This document shows positions 18,109 through 26,659 of a stretch of DNA of 64,000 nt, piece after piece. Numbering within the stretch: position 1 is the first letter of the stretch; every line of letters starts with the position of its first letter. The notes beneath the pieces were generated by a model, which had not been told where the DNA came from, searched no databases, and saw only the letters and a list, made by a program, of their open reading frames with translations. The stretch comes from Aerococcus urinaeequi. GTDB taxonomy: Bacteria > Bacillota > Bacilli > Lactobacillales > Aerococcaceae. The stretch is taken from NCBI RefSeq assembly GCF_001543205.1, contig NZ_CP014162.1, forward strand, positions 1,054,001 through 1,118,000, given 5' to 3'. The translations under genes were made by a program, and so were the position numbers.

Positions 18109-19002
18109 TTAGTTTTCTTGGTAGGGTTCGACATGGACGTCGATGGCGGTGACATCTTCTGTTTTTTGTAGGGCGGATTCTACTTTTTCAGTGATAGCAT
18201 GACCCGCTTGAACAGAAATTTCTGGGTCTACTAAGATGGTAATGTCGATATAGACATTGGCCCCGTAATTACGGCCGCGGATATCAGAAACTGCGCGCAC
18301 GCCAGGTACCATGAGGACTATTTTTCGGTAGTTATCTAAGTCTTCTTGGGGGAAGCCGTCTGATAGGGAAAAGGCGGATTCTTTGAAGATGTCATATCCT
18401 GATTTGATAATGATTAAGCCAACGACAATAGCCATGGCACCATCTAGCCAAAGGATACCGGTACGACTTAGGACGACCGACAAGGCAGTTGCGAAAGAGG
18501 TCAGGGCATCGGATAAATTGTCCTTTGCAGAAGCTTTAAGACTTGGACTATTGAGTTTATTGCCAAGACGGTTGTTGTACCAGTAAACACCGGACATAAT
18601 GACCCCAGAAGACAAGCCGACAACCGCATTAATGGGTGTTGGAGCTGCGTATGCTTGGTTGATTAAGGCCGTAGTTGAATCAATGGTCACCGTAATCCCG
18701 ATATAGAAAATCACGAAGGACATAATCAGTGTAGTAATGGTTTCAATTTTATAATGACCATAACGGTGATTTTGATCAGCTGGGCGTTGGGATAGGATCA
18801 TGCCCACTAGTAGGGCGATTGACGCAAATGAATCGGTAAAGTTATTCAAACCATCCGCAAAGACCGCATCTGAGTCAAAGCTGTATCCGACAAGGAGTTT
18901 GGCGGTCGAGATGATAACGTAAGTGACGATACTGAGATAAATTCCGCGCCGGGCTATTTGTGGGTTGGTGTTGCTTGGTGTCATGTTAGGTTCATTTTCC
19001 AT
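18109..19002 (-). CDS. cation diffusion facilitator (CDF) exporter
   Basis: 297-residue membrane protein with six predicted segments and a C-terminal cytoplasmic domain. The metal-site sequence FADGLNNFTDSFAS lies near residue 48 and HRYGHYKIET near residue 80; a second Asp pair is in SAKDNLSDALTS near residue 157. The DG/D variation and HRYGH are like the Mn/Fe or Zn exporters of lactic acid bacteria (YeaB/MntE branch), but the metal cannot be set from sequence. The C-terminal dimer domain ends IDVHVEPYQEN. AAGGAG precedes the ATG at 19002. It is divergent from glnR. Confidence 0.85.
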   Translation of the reverse strand: MENEPNMTPSNTNPQIARRGIYLSIVTYVIISTAKLLVGYSFDSDAVFADGLNNFTDSFASIALLVGMILSQRPADQNHRYGHYKIETITTLIMSFVIFYIGITVTIDSTTALINQAYAAPTPINAVVGLSSGVIMSGVYWYNNRLGNKLNSPSLKASAKDNLSDALTSFATALSVVLSRTGILWLDGAMAIVVGLIIIKSGYDIFKESAFSLSDGFPQEDLDNYRKIVLMVPGVRAVSDIRGRNYGANVYIDITILVDPEISVQAGHAITEKVESALQKTEDVTAIDVHVEPYQEN

Positions 19003-19180
19003 GTGAAAACCGCTCCTTTAAATTGAATTGATAAAGGGTAAAACTTGCCAATCTAGAAAAAAGCAATTCTTTCCATTATAGCGACTGGCCAAACACTTTT
19101 CAAGGTATTTTACCTAGAAATGACATGTCTTTATTACAAAAAAATTGTCTGAATTTCCACAGGATTTCGATAAAATATGA

Positions 19181-19209
19181 TTGACTTAATATGTCAAGTA
19201 ATATAACAT
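19181..19209 (+). promoter_or_regulatory. glnR promoter with GlnR/TnrA box
   Basis: TTGACT (19181-19186) and TAACAT (19204-19209) are 17 bases apart. TGTCAAGTAATATAACA at 19192-19208 is an exact TGTnA-n7-TnACA GlnR site covering the spacer and -10, consistent with autorepression under nitrogen excess. Confidence 0.85.
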
Positions 19210-19250
19210 GAGATTAAAATACAATTAAAAAAGAATGAAGGTGAGTTGGC

Positions 19251-19625
19251 ATGAAGGAAAAAGAGCTACGACGTACGCTAGCTGTTTTCCCAATTGGGAC
19301 AGTTGTACAGCTAACAGATTTGACACCGAGACAGGTGCGTTATTACGAAGAACAGAAGTTAATTAAACCAAAACGTTCAGAAACAAATCGCCGCATGTAC
19401 TCCTTAAATGATGTCGATCGATTATTAGAAATCAAAGACTATTTAAATGAGGGTATGAGCATCCAAGCGATTTATAATACATATAACCGTCAACATACGC
19501 AACCTAAAGTGGCAGATACCAAGCAGCTGACCGACGAAGATGTTCGCCGCATTCTATATAATGAAATCTTGAACCAAGGTGGTTTCAGAAATGCTGGCGC
19601 TGACCAAGACTATCCATTGCGCTAG
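19251..19625 (+). CDS. glnR: GlnR nitrogen regulator (MerR family)
   Basis: 124-residue MerR-type repressor of nitrogen genes. The winged helix spans about residues 12-80; LTPRQVRYYEEQKLIKPKRS is the recognition region and ETNRRMYSLNDVDRLLEIK the wing. The C-terminal tail is the part that in other GlnR proteins responds to feedback-inhibited glutamine synthetase. In most Firmicutes glnR is followed by glnA, but here the next gene (86 bases on) is an aminotransferase, dapL. Its own promoter carries a perfect GlnR box. Confidence 0.9.
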   Translation: MKEKELRRTLAVFPIGTVVQLTDLTPRQVRYYEEQKLIKPKRSETNRRMYSLNDVDRLLEIKDYLNEGMSIQAIYNTYNRQHTQPKVADTKQLTDEDVRRILYNEILNQGGFRNAGADQDYPLR

Positions 19626-19710
19626 GTGCGACAAAATTCGTTACGGCTCTCATACCTTAAAAAATGAAAGTGACTAAAAAGTAGCATATATGATATAGAG
19701 GAGATTTTTT

Positions 19711-20931
19711 ATGAACCAAATTAATAAAGATTACCAACGATTACCAGGCTCTTATTTATTCGCAGAAGTAAAACGTCGCCAAGAGGCCTATGAAACAGCA
19801 CATCCAGACCAAAACGTGATTCGATTAGGTGTTGGGGACGTTACTTTACCTTTGGCACCAGCAGTCATCGAAGCCTTACATAAGGCCGTAGACGAACAAG
19901 CAGATGCCGCTACTTTTAAAGGTTATGCGCCAGACCACGGTTACGACTTCTTACGTGAAGCCATCCAAAAAAATGACTTTGCAGCGCGTGGTGCAGATGT
20001 GAAAGTGGATGAAATCGTTATTTCTGACGGTGCCAAATCAGATTCTTCAAACATTCAAGAAATTTTTGGCCCAGACATCAAAATCGCTGTTGGTGACCCT
20101 GTTTACCCAGTTTACATCGATTCAAACATCATGGCTGGTCGCGGTGGTGACTACAACGAAGAAACTGGTAAATGGTCGGACTTGGTTTACTTATCAGCTA
20201 CTGCGGAAAATGACTTTAAACCCGCGCTACCTGAGGAGCCAGTTGACTTGGTATACCTTTGCTACCCTAACAACCCTACAGGGACAACTTTAAACACCGC
20301 TGACCTACAAAAATGGGTAGACTGGGCTAACGAAAATGATGCGATCTTAATCTTCGACTCAGCTTACGAGTCATTCATTACTGAAGAAGACGTGCCACAT
20401 TCAATCTTTGAATTACCAGGTTCACGTACTTGCGCTATTGAAATCCGTTCATTCTCAAAACGTGCCGGCTTTACTGGTGTGCGTTTAGGGGCTACGATTA
20501 TCCCTCAAGAGTTAGAAATCGATGGCGTATCCCTATTAGACTTATGGAAACGTCGTATTTCAACGAAATTCAACGGTGCACCTTACATCGTACAACGTGC
20601 TGGAGAAGCAAGTTACTCTGAAGAAGGTAAAGCGCAAATCGAAGAAATGTTAGCTTACTACCGCCGCAATGCCATCCTGATTAAAGAAGGTTTGGAAGAG
20701 GCTGGCTATGAAGTTTTCGGTGGTGTGAACGCGCCTTACGTTTGGTTGAAAACACCAGCAGGAATGGACTCATGGGACTTCTTTGACTTCCTATTAGAAA
20801 ATGCACAAATCGTTGGGACACCAGGTGTTGGTTTCGGTCCTTCAGGTGCCGGCTACTTCCGTTTAACAGCCTTCAATACCTATGAAAAAACAGCAGAAGC
20901 TGTTGAACGTATCAAGGCTTTAAACAAATAG
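19711..20931 (+). CDS. dapL: LL-diaminopimelate aminotransferase
   Basis: 406-residue fold-type I PLP enzyme. DapL converts tetrahydrodipicolinate directly to LL-diaminopimelate using glutamate, bypassing the acyl-blocked route. Evidence is the exact family length, RLPGSYLFAEVKRR at the N-terminus, IRLGVGDVTLPL, FVFGDPVYPVY-like VGDPVYPVYIDSN, LCYPNNPTGT, the lysine in IRSFSKRAGFTGVRLG near residue 250, and GFGPSGAGYFRLTAF near the end. GAGGAG precedes the ATG. It follows glnR in the same direction with no terminator between, so it may be nitrogen-regulated. DapL is unusual among Lactobacillales. Confidence 0.88.
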   Translation: MNQINKDYQRLPGSYLFAEVKRRQEAYETAHPDQNVIRLGVGDVTLPLAPAVIEALHKAVDEQADAATFKGYAPDHGYDFLREAIQKNDFAARGADVKVDEIVISDGAKSDSSNIQEIFGPDIKIAVGDPVYPVYIDSNIMAGRGGDYNEETGKWSDLVYLSATAENDFKPALPEEPVDLVYLCYPNNPTGTTLNTADLQKWVDWANENDAILIFDSAYESFITEEDVPHSIFELPGSRTCAIEIRSFSKRAGFTGVRLGATIIPQELEIDGVSLLDLWKRRISTKFNGAPYIVQRAGEASYSEEGKAQIEEMLAYYRRNAILIKEGLEEAGYEVFGGVNAPYVWLKTPAGMDSWDFFDFLLENAQIVGTPGVGFGPSGAGYFRLTAFNTYEKTAEAVERIKALNK

Positions 20932-20942
20932 TTAAACGATCG

Positions 20943-20973
20943 AAAAGGGTAGGACCTCGGTTCTGCTCTTTTT
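20943..20973 (+). terminator. terminator after dapL
   Basis: Imperfect stem AAAAGGGTAGGACC / GGTTCTGCTCTTTT followed by T residues, 12 bases after the stop. Confidence 0.7.
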
Positions 20974-21138
20974 GTTTGCACAAATTTAATCGAAATCATG
21001 CTGTTTTTTTCTCAAAGCCAGTGTGCAATCTGTTATCGCTTTTTTCGATTATTCTTGAGTGATTACTCCTCCAGTCAATACCTTACATGTCATGTTAAGA
21101 TGGGAATAATAGATAGACTTGATTGGGAGGAATATATA

Positions 21139-21981
21139 ATGAAGAAATCTTTGTGGTTATTAACGGGGGGAGCCATTTTCCTAGGGGCATGTGTCAATAG
21201 TGGATCAGGTGAATTGGCGCAAGTTTCCGTGGCTTCGCGTGGGTCGGATGTTGAAATCTGGGACTTTATCGCAGAGTCAGATGCCGCAGCTGAAGTGGGA
21301 CTTGATATTGAGGTGATTTCAATTGACGGTGACGGGGTCCAAACCAATACGGCAACGGCTGAAGGAGAAGTAGACGCCAACGCCTTTCAAAATATAGGCT
21401 ACATGGACACCTTCAACGAAAATTCTGACAACAAATTAGTGCCAAGCGCGACTACCTACCGAGAACCAATGGGGGTTTATTCTGACCAGTATACCGACAT
21501 TGACCAGGTGGCTGATGGTGACTTAGTAGGGATTTCAACCAATAGCGCGAGTCAGGCCCGCGAATTAGCTGTCCTTGCAGGGGCTGGATTAATTACCCTA
21601 GCTGATGATTTCAACCCCAATTCAGGTACAATTGATGACATCACAGACAATCCCTTGAATTTAGAATTTATTGAAGTAGACGAGTTACAATTAGCCCGTA
21701 GCTTGCCGGACTTAAACCTTGCAGTCATCGGCAACACTATCGCCCTAGAATCAGGTCTAAACGTGACGAAAGATGCTATTTTCGTTGAGGAATTGGATGA
21801 GAATGCCAATGGCACGATCAATGTGATTGCTACTGCAGCAGGCAACGAAGACGATGAAAACATACAGAAATTGTCTGATTTATACCATTCTGAAGAGGTT
21901 CAAGACTTTATCACTGAAGAGTTTGATGGCACCAAATTAGAAGTTCAAGTGCCGATTGAAGACGTTTGGTCAGCAGACTAA
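21139..21981 (+). CDS. NlpA/MetQ family substrate-binding lipoprotein
   Basis: 280-residue lipoprotein. The signal peptide ends in the lipobox LGAC (FLGACVNSG), with Cys 17 as the lipidated residue. The body resembles MetQ: NAFQNIGYMDTFNE matches the family's binding-site segment, and PNNP-like steps are replaced by local variants. MetQ delivers methionine to the MetNI transporter. No metN or metI is adjacent, so the partner is elsewhere or shared. GGGAGG precedes the ATG at 21139; an upstream in-frame start at 20998 would remove the signal peptide from the N-terminus. The body is strongly acidic. Confidence 0.82.
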   Translation: MKKSLWLLTGGAIFLGACVNSGSGELAQVSVASRGSDVEIWDFIAESDAAAEVGLDIEVISIDGDGVQTNTATAEGEVDANAFQNIGYMDTFNENSDNKLVPSATTYREPMGVYSDQYTDIDQVADGDLVGISTNSASQARELAVLAGAGLITLADDFNPNSGTIDDITDNPLNLEFIEVDELQLARSLPDLNLAVIGNTIALESGLNVTKDAIFVEELDENANGTINVIATAAGNEDDENIQKLSDLYHSEEVQDFITEEFDGTKLEVQVPIEDVWSAD

Positions 21982-22427
21982 GTAATAGATATGTCAAGAT
22001 CAGTGTCATATTTCCTGTCATCATTGAAGGATTAAAACAACTTTTCTGGCTAAAGTTGATATTATTTTATACAAGGAATTGATTATGCGCAAAGTACAGA
22101 ATCTATACAAAATCTGATTTTGCGCGTTTTTTGATGTATATGAGAAAACTTTAATCGAAAGACTAAAGATAATTTTGCAATCTTTATAACTTATACAATA
22201 TGTTAAGTGGAAGGTTGATTTAACAGCATTTAAAACTATTTTTTGAGTAAAAGGGTATATTTAATTATTTTAAAGTCTAGTCATGCGCAAACTTTTGCAA
22301 AAAAATGACGGATTTTGACAAAATGACTGATTTTCTCCAGTATTTTATGATTGTATTTGGTAGATTTTACTTATATAATTGAAAACGGATACAAATGTCC
22401 AAATTTTATTTAGGGAGGTTTAATAGG
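21982..22427. other. 446-base region upstream of the mannose PTS operon
   Basis: Contains a short hairpin CAACTTT/AAAGTTG (22038-22058) and a longer one TGCGCAAA/TTTTGCGC (22086-22126) followed by T residues, either of which could end metQ transcription. A 14-base direct repeat (AAATGACGGATTTT at 22303-22316, AAATGACTGATTTT at 22321-22334) lies just upstream of the promoter. No gene seen. Confidence 0.6.
22351..22393 (+). promoter_or_regulatory. mannose PTS promoter with cre-like site
   Basis: TTGTAT (22351-22356) and TATAAT (22374-22379) are 17 bases apart. TGAAAACGGATACA at 22380-22393 matches the cre consensus at 12 of 14 positions and covers the start of transcription. No sigma-54 promoter (GG-N10-GC) is visible, unlike many man operons. 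Confidence 0.72.
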
Positions 22428-23420
22428 ATGATAGGAATTATTTTAGCGAGTCACGGTAAGTTCGCTGAAGGTATTAAACAATCTGCTGAGATGATTTTCG
22501 GAGAACAAGAAAATCTTCAGGCAGTAACCTTTATGCCTGAAGAAGGACCAGATGATTTACGTGCCCATCTTTTAGAAGCAGTCGAATCTTTCGATGACAC
22601 GTTACAAATTCTATTTTTAGTTGATTTGTGGGGAGGTTCACCATTCAACCAGGCCAATGCAATTCACGAAGAAATGCCAGAACGCACAGCAATTGTAAGT
22701 GGGTTAAATCTACCAATGCTCTTAGAAGCTTTGGGTCAACGATTTGGTTCTGATCAAGTGGCAGATGTTGCTAAACACATTTTAACAAGAGACGTGTCAG
22801 GTATTCGTGTAAAACCTGAAGCACTTGGGGAAGGCATTGACGCCCCAGCAGCTGCAGCTAGCGAAGGTAGTCAAGAAGAGGAACAAGTTGGTACCTTAAA
22901 ACCTGGTACTGTATTAGGTGATGGGAAGATTAAGTATGTCCTAGCACGCGTGGATACCCGTTTATTACACGGTCAAGTAGCCACTGGTTGGGTGAAATCA
23001 GTTAACCCTAACCGTATTATCGTTGTATCGGACAAGGTAGCCCAAGATGACATGCGTAAATCATTGATTCAACAAGCGGCGCCAACAGGTGTTCGTGCCA
23101 ACACAATTCCAGTATCTAAATTAGCGGAAGTTGATAAAGACCCACGTTTTGGTAAGACAAAGGCATTATTATTATTTGAAACTCCACAAGACGTATTAGC
23201 AGCAATCGAAGCTGGTGTAGATATCAAGGAAGTAAACTTAGGTTCAATGGCGCATTCTAAAGGGAAAACAATGATTTCAAGATCATTGTCAGTAGACGAG
23301 GAAGATGTAGCTACTTTACAAAAATTAAAAGACCTTGGGGTTAAATTTGACGTACGTAAAGTCCCTGCAGATTCAGACGAAAACTTAGATAAACTGTTGA
23401 AAAATCATAACTTGATTTAA
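22428..23420 (+). CDS. manL: mannose-family PTS EIIAB
   Basis: 330-residue two-domain cytoplasmic PTS protein. The EIIA domain (about 1-135) has its active His at residue 9 in ILASHGKFAEG. A flexible linker rich in Ala, Glu and Ser (AAAASEGSQEEE) leads to EIIB (about 165-330), whose phosphorylated His is in RLLHGQVATGW. It passes phosphate from HPr to mannose, glucose or glucosamine carried by ManY/ManZ, and takes part in carbon signalling. The ATG at 22428 is preceded by GGGAGG; a start at 22395 lacks a ribosome site. First gene of a five-gene operon. Confidence 0.93.
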   Translation: MIGIILASHGKFAEGIKQSAEMIFGEQENLQAVTFMPEEGPDDLRAHLLEAVESFDDTLQILFLVDLWGGSPFNQANAIHEEMPERTAIVSGLNLPMLLEALGQRFGSDQVADVAKHILTRDVSGIRVKPEALGEGIDAPAAAASEGSQEEEQVGTLKPGTVLGDGKIKYVLARVDTRLLHGQVATGWVKSVNPNRIIVVSDKVAQDDMRKSLIQQAAPTGVRANTIPVSKLAEVDKDPRFGKTKALLLFETPQDVLAAIEAGVDIKEVNLGSMAHSKGKTMISRSLSVDEEDVATLQKLKDLGVKFDVRKVPADSDENLDKLLKNHNLI

Positions 23421-23439
23421 AAGGGAGGTCGACAAAAAA

Positions 23440-24249
23440 ATGGATATTTCAATTTTTGCAGCTATAGCTATTTGTATTATTGCATTATTCGCTGGTTTTG
23501 AAAGTGTGTTGGATTCATTCCAATTACACCAACCAATTCTTGTTTGTACATTAATTGGTCTTGCAACAGGAAACTTAACTGAAGGACTACTATTAGGTGG
23601 TCAATTACAATTAATCGCTTTAGGTTGGATGAACATCGGGGCAGCGCAAGCACCAGATGCGGCCTTAGCAGGTGTAATCGCTGGTATCTTAGTATTAACT
23701 AAAGGTGCTTCTGTATCTGAAGGTATTGCCATTGCAGTGCCTTTAGCAATCGCTGGTCAAGTATTAACAATCTTCGTTCGTACAATGACAGTAGGTTTGG
23801 CTCACTATGCTGATGGCCAAGCGGAAAAAGGCTCTATTCGTGGAGTTGAATCTGCCAATATGATGGCTTTAGGTCTTCAAGGTTTACGTGTAATGATTCC
23901 AGCAATCGCTACGTTAGCTTTACCAGCTTCAGCTGTACAAGGTGCTTTAGCAGCCATTCCAGACTGGATCACAGGTGGTTTAGCTGTTGGTGGTGGTATG
24001 ATCGTTGCTGTAGGTTACGCAATGGTTATCAACATGATGGCAACCAAAACAACATGGCCATTCTTCTTTATCGGTTTTGCTTTAGCAGCCGTTACAGAAT
24101 TGAACTTAGTGGCAATGGGTATTATCGGTGTTGCCTTAGCACTTATCTACATTGAGTTGTCTCCACAATTTAATGGCGGTGGCGGTTCAGGATCCGGTGG
24201 TTCAGGTTCAGTTGATGCCCAGTTAGACGCCATTTTAGAAGACTATTAA
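23440..24249 (+). CDS. manM: mannose-family PTS EIIC
   Basis: 269-residue membrane subunit of the mannose transporter. The segment LLLGGQLQLIALGWMNIGAAQAPDAALAG is the EIIC-Man signature (positions about 48-76; key residues GGQLQL and NIGAA). Several membrane helices follow. The C-terminus carries a Gly/Ser-rich flexible stretch (GGGGSGSGGSGS) before an acidic end. GGAGG lies upstream of the ATG; 19 bases separate it from manL. It forms the membrane channel together with EIID. Confidence 0.93.
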   Translation: MDISIFAAIAICIIALFAGFESVLDSFQLHQPILVCTLIGLATGNLTEGLLLGGQLQLIALGWMNIGAAQAPDAALAGVIAGILVLTKGASVSEGIAIAVPLAIAGQVLTIFVRTMTVGLAHYADGQAEKGSIRGVESANMMALGLQGLRVMIPAIATLALPASAVQGALAAIPDWITGGLAVGGGMIVAVGYAMVINMMATKTTWPFFFIGFALAAVTELNLVAMGIIGVALALIYIELSPQFNGGGGSGSGGSGSVDAQLDAILEDY

Positions 24250-24261
24250 GGAGGGGAAGAC

Positions 24262-25209
24262 ATGACTGAAGAAGTAACAAACCGCGTAACATTATCAAAA
24301 CGAGACCGGATGGTTGCAAACTGGCGATTAACTTTCGTTCAAGCTTCATGGAACTACGAACGTATGCATAACGTTGGTTGGGCTTATGTACTAGCCCCAG
24401 CAATCAAAAAATTATATACAAGTAAAGAAGACCGTACGGCAGCTTTACAACGTCACTTGGAATTCATCAACTCTCACCCATACGTTGAGGCACCAATTTT
24501 AGGTGTAACCTTAGCCATGGAAGAAGAGAAAGCAAATGGTACAGTCATTGAAGACCAAGCTATCCAAGGGGTTAAAGTTGGTATGATGGGTCCTCTTGCT
24601 GGTGTGGGTGACCCAATCTTCTGGGGTACATTACGTCCAGTAATCGGTGCCTTCGCTGCATCGCTTGCCCTAAGCCAATCCATCTTAGGACCAATCTTAT
24701 TCTTCGTACTTTGGAACGTCATTCGTGTAGCCTTCACTTGGTATACACAAGAATTAGGTTACCGCGCAGGTTCTGAAATCACAAAAGACTTGTCTGGTGG
24801 TATCATTCAAAAAATCACTGTTGGGGCATCTATCTTAGGGATGTTCGTTATGGGGGTGTTGGTACCTCGTTGGACAACCATGAACTTCCCAGCAGTTATC
24901 TCTGAAGTAACTAACCAAGAAGACGCTATTGTAAACTTTGACGGTTTAGTTGAAGCAGCTAACAATAGTAGCGTAACTGCAGATAGCTTCCGTGATGTGA
25001 TTAATCAAATTTCATCAGGTCAATTAGTAAATACAACAACTGCCACATCATTAGGTGATGTATTCAACCAATTATTACCTGGTATGATGCCATTGCTATT
25101 AACATTAGCATGTATGTACCTATTAAAACGTAAAGTGAGCGCAACTACCTTGATCTTCTCTATCTTTGTGATCGGTATCGTGCTTTATGTACTAAATATC
25201 ATGGGTTAA
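24262..25209 (+). CDS. manN: mannose-family PTS EIID
   Basis: 315-residue membrane subunit that pairs with EIIC. The N-terminal half is cytoplasmic and holds NYERMHNVGWAYVLAPAIKKLY and the GVKVGMMGPLAGVGDPIFWGT signature (about 112-132). Membrane segments lie in the second half, with a larger extracytoplasmic loop (about 215-265) before the last two helices. Class IIa bacteriocins use the EIIC/EIID pair of such transporters as a receptor. AAGGAGG precedes the ATG, 12 bases after manM. Confidence 0.93.
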   Translation: MTEEVTNRVTLSKRDRMVANWRLTFVQASWNYERMHNVGWAYVLAPAIKKLYTSKEDRTAALQRHLEFINSHPYVEAPILGVTLAMEEEKANGTVIEDQAIQGVKVGMMGPLAGVGDPIFWGTLRPVIGAFAASLALSQSILGPILFFVLWNVIRVAFTWYTQELGYRAGSEITKDLSGGIIQKITVGASILGMFVMGVLVPRWTTMNFPAVISEVTNQEDAIVNFDGLVEAANNSSVTADSFRDVINQISSGQLVNTTTATSLGDVFNQLLPGMMPLLLTLACMYLLKRKVSATTLIFSIFVIGIVLYVLNIMG

Positions 25210-25210
25210 G

Positions 25211-25594
25211 ATGGTAGCACAATTAAATACAGAAGTAACGTTCGTCTCCAAAGCGAATGCGATGATCAACCCTATCGACCCTAAGTCAGGATTACTGATG
25301 GTGGGCGATAAGGGTGTCGAATTTCGCGAGGAGAACGGACCAGGCTTCATTCAAATTCCATGGGTTAACATTACACGCATCCGCGTGCAAATGTTCTTCA
25401 AAGGGCGTTACGTCCGCGGCTTCTACTTTGAAACCGATGAAGGCCAACTCCTGGAATTTGTTGTCGATGAAGCTAAAGATAGTCTTCGGGCAATGCGCAA
25501 GTACATGCCTCGAGAAAAATTCGTCGCACAACAAAGTAACCTAGCCAACTTATTCAAAAACCCCTTTAAACGAGGAAAAAAAGACAAGGAGTAG
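25211..25594 (+). CDS. manO: DUF956 mannose-operon protein ManO
   Basis: 127-residue cytoplasmic protein of DUF956, found almost only at the end of mannose PTS operons in Firmicutes. The sequence DPKSGLLMVGDKGVEFREENGPGFIQIPW is typical (key residues around 22-50). It has no catalytic motif and is thought to be regulatory. The start lies 1 base after the manN stop, so translation is coupled. The C-terminus is basic (NPFKRGKKDKE). Confidence 0.85.
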   Translation: MVAQLNTEVTFVSKANAMINPIDPKSGLLMVGDKGVEFREENGPGFIQIPWVNITRIRVQMFFKGRYVRGFYFETDEGQLLEFVVDEAKDSLRAMRKYMPREKFVAQQSNLANLFKNPFKRGKKDKE

Positions 25595-25599
25595 TGACG

Positions 25600-26550
25600 A
25601 TGCAAGAACCCATATTCTTAAAAGCCTACCTGGAAGAAAAAATCTGGGGTGGACAAAAATTACGCAGTCAATTTAATCTAGACATCCCTTCAGACCAGAC
25701 GGGAGAAGCGTGGGTCATTTCAGGACATGAACATGGGCAATCTATCGTGACGTCACCTGAATCCCTTGCCGGATTAAGTCTATCTGACTTGTACCAAAAG
25801 CACCCAGAAATCTTCTTGGGAGAAGTGGCTGAACGTTTTCCATTATTAATCAAAATAATTGATGCCAAGGAAGACTTGTCCGTCCAAGTGCATCCGGATG
25901 ACGCCTATGGACTAGCCCATGAAAATGACCTTGGGAAGACGGAGTGCTGGTATATTATGGACGCTGATCCAGGTGCCTACCTGATTTACGGCCACAATGC
26001 CCAAAATAAAGAACAGTTCCTAGAAATGGTCGAAGAGAACGAGTGGGACCAACTGTTACGTAAAGTGCCCGTTCATGCCGGTGATTTCTTCGCCGTGCCA
26101 GCAGGGACTATCCATGCTATTGGCGGTGGCGTATTAATCCTAGAAACACAACAAAGTTCTAATACAACTTACCGGGTTTATGACTATGGACGTAAAGATG
26201 CCCAAGGTAATGAACGTGACTTACACATCCAACAATCAGCAGATGTGACCATGTTCCCTCACCAAGATACGTTAGCAGATGGCCGTACAACTGAACTACC
26301 AGGTGGTTCAATCCAAGAATTTTGGACCAACGAATACTTCTCTGTGGCAAAATGGACAGTCGAGGATAACTTGCATATCAATTTATCTGACAAGTACCAA
26401 TTATGTACTGTTCTTGATGGTCAAGGGCAAGTAACGGTTGGCGACAAAGCTTGGGATGTAAAAGCAGCGGATGCCTTCATCTTACCAAGCGATTTAAGTG
26501 AGGTAACACTTACAGGTCAATTCAGTTTGATGGTTGCAGAAGAAGCATAA
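25600..26550 (+). CDS. manA: mannose-6-phosphate isomerase, class I
   Basis: 316-residue zinc cupin enzyme that converts mannose-6-phosphate to fructose-6-phosphate, so it handles the product of the neighbouring PTS. Metal ligands can be seen as QVHPDD (near residue 95), the Glu in KTECWY (near 115) and H in GTIHAIGGG (near 172). Length is normal for the Firmicute type. The ATG at 25600 is chosen because AAGGAG lies 8 bases upstream. It ends the man operon before a strong terminator. Confidence 0.93.
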   Translation: MQEPIFLKAYLEEKIWGGQKLRSQFNLDIPSDQTGEAWVISGHEHGQSIVTSPESLAGLSLSDLYQKHPEIFLGEVAERFPLLIKIIDAKEDLSVQVHPDDAYGLAHENDLGKTECWYIMDADPGAYLIYGHNAQNKEQFLEMVEENEWDQLLRKVPVHAGDFFAVPAGTIHAIGGGVLILETQQSSNTTYRVYDYGRKDAQGNERDLHIQQSADVTMFPHQDTLADGRTTELPGGSIQEFWTNEYFSVAKWTVEDNLHINLSDKYQLCTVLDGQGQVTVGDKAWDVKAADAFILPSDLSEVTLTGQFSLMVAEEA

Positions 26551-26565
26551 AACTTAGCATAAAAA

Positions 26566-26616
26566 ATAATAGCCCAAGGGATAAGCGTTGGCTTTCATAT
26601 CCCTTGGGCTATTTTT
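26566..26616 (+). terminator. strong terminator after manA
   Basis: AATAGCCCAAGGGATA pairs perfectly with TATCCCTTGGGCTATT and is followed by T residues; it may serve both convergent genes. Confidence 0.9.
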
Positions 26617-26659
26617 AATATATTCTATTTAAGTAAGTGGCAGGGGTAATTGTCTTCAC

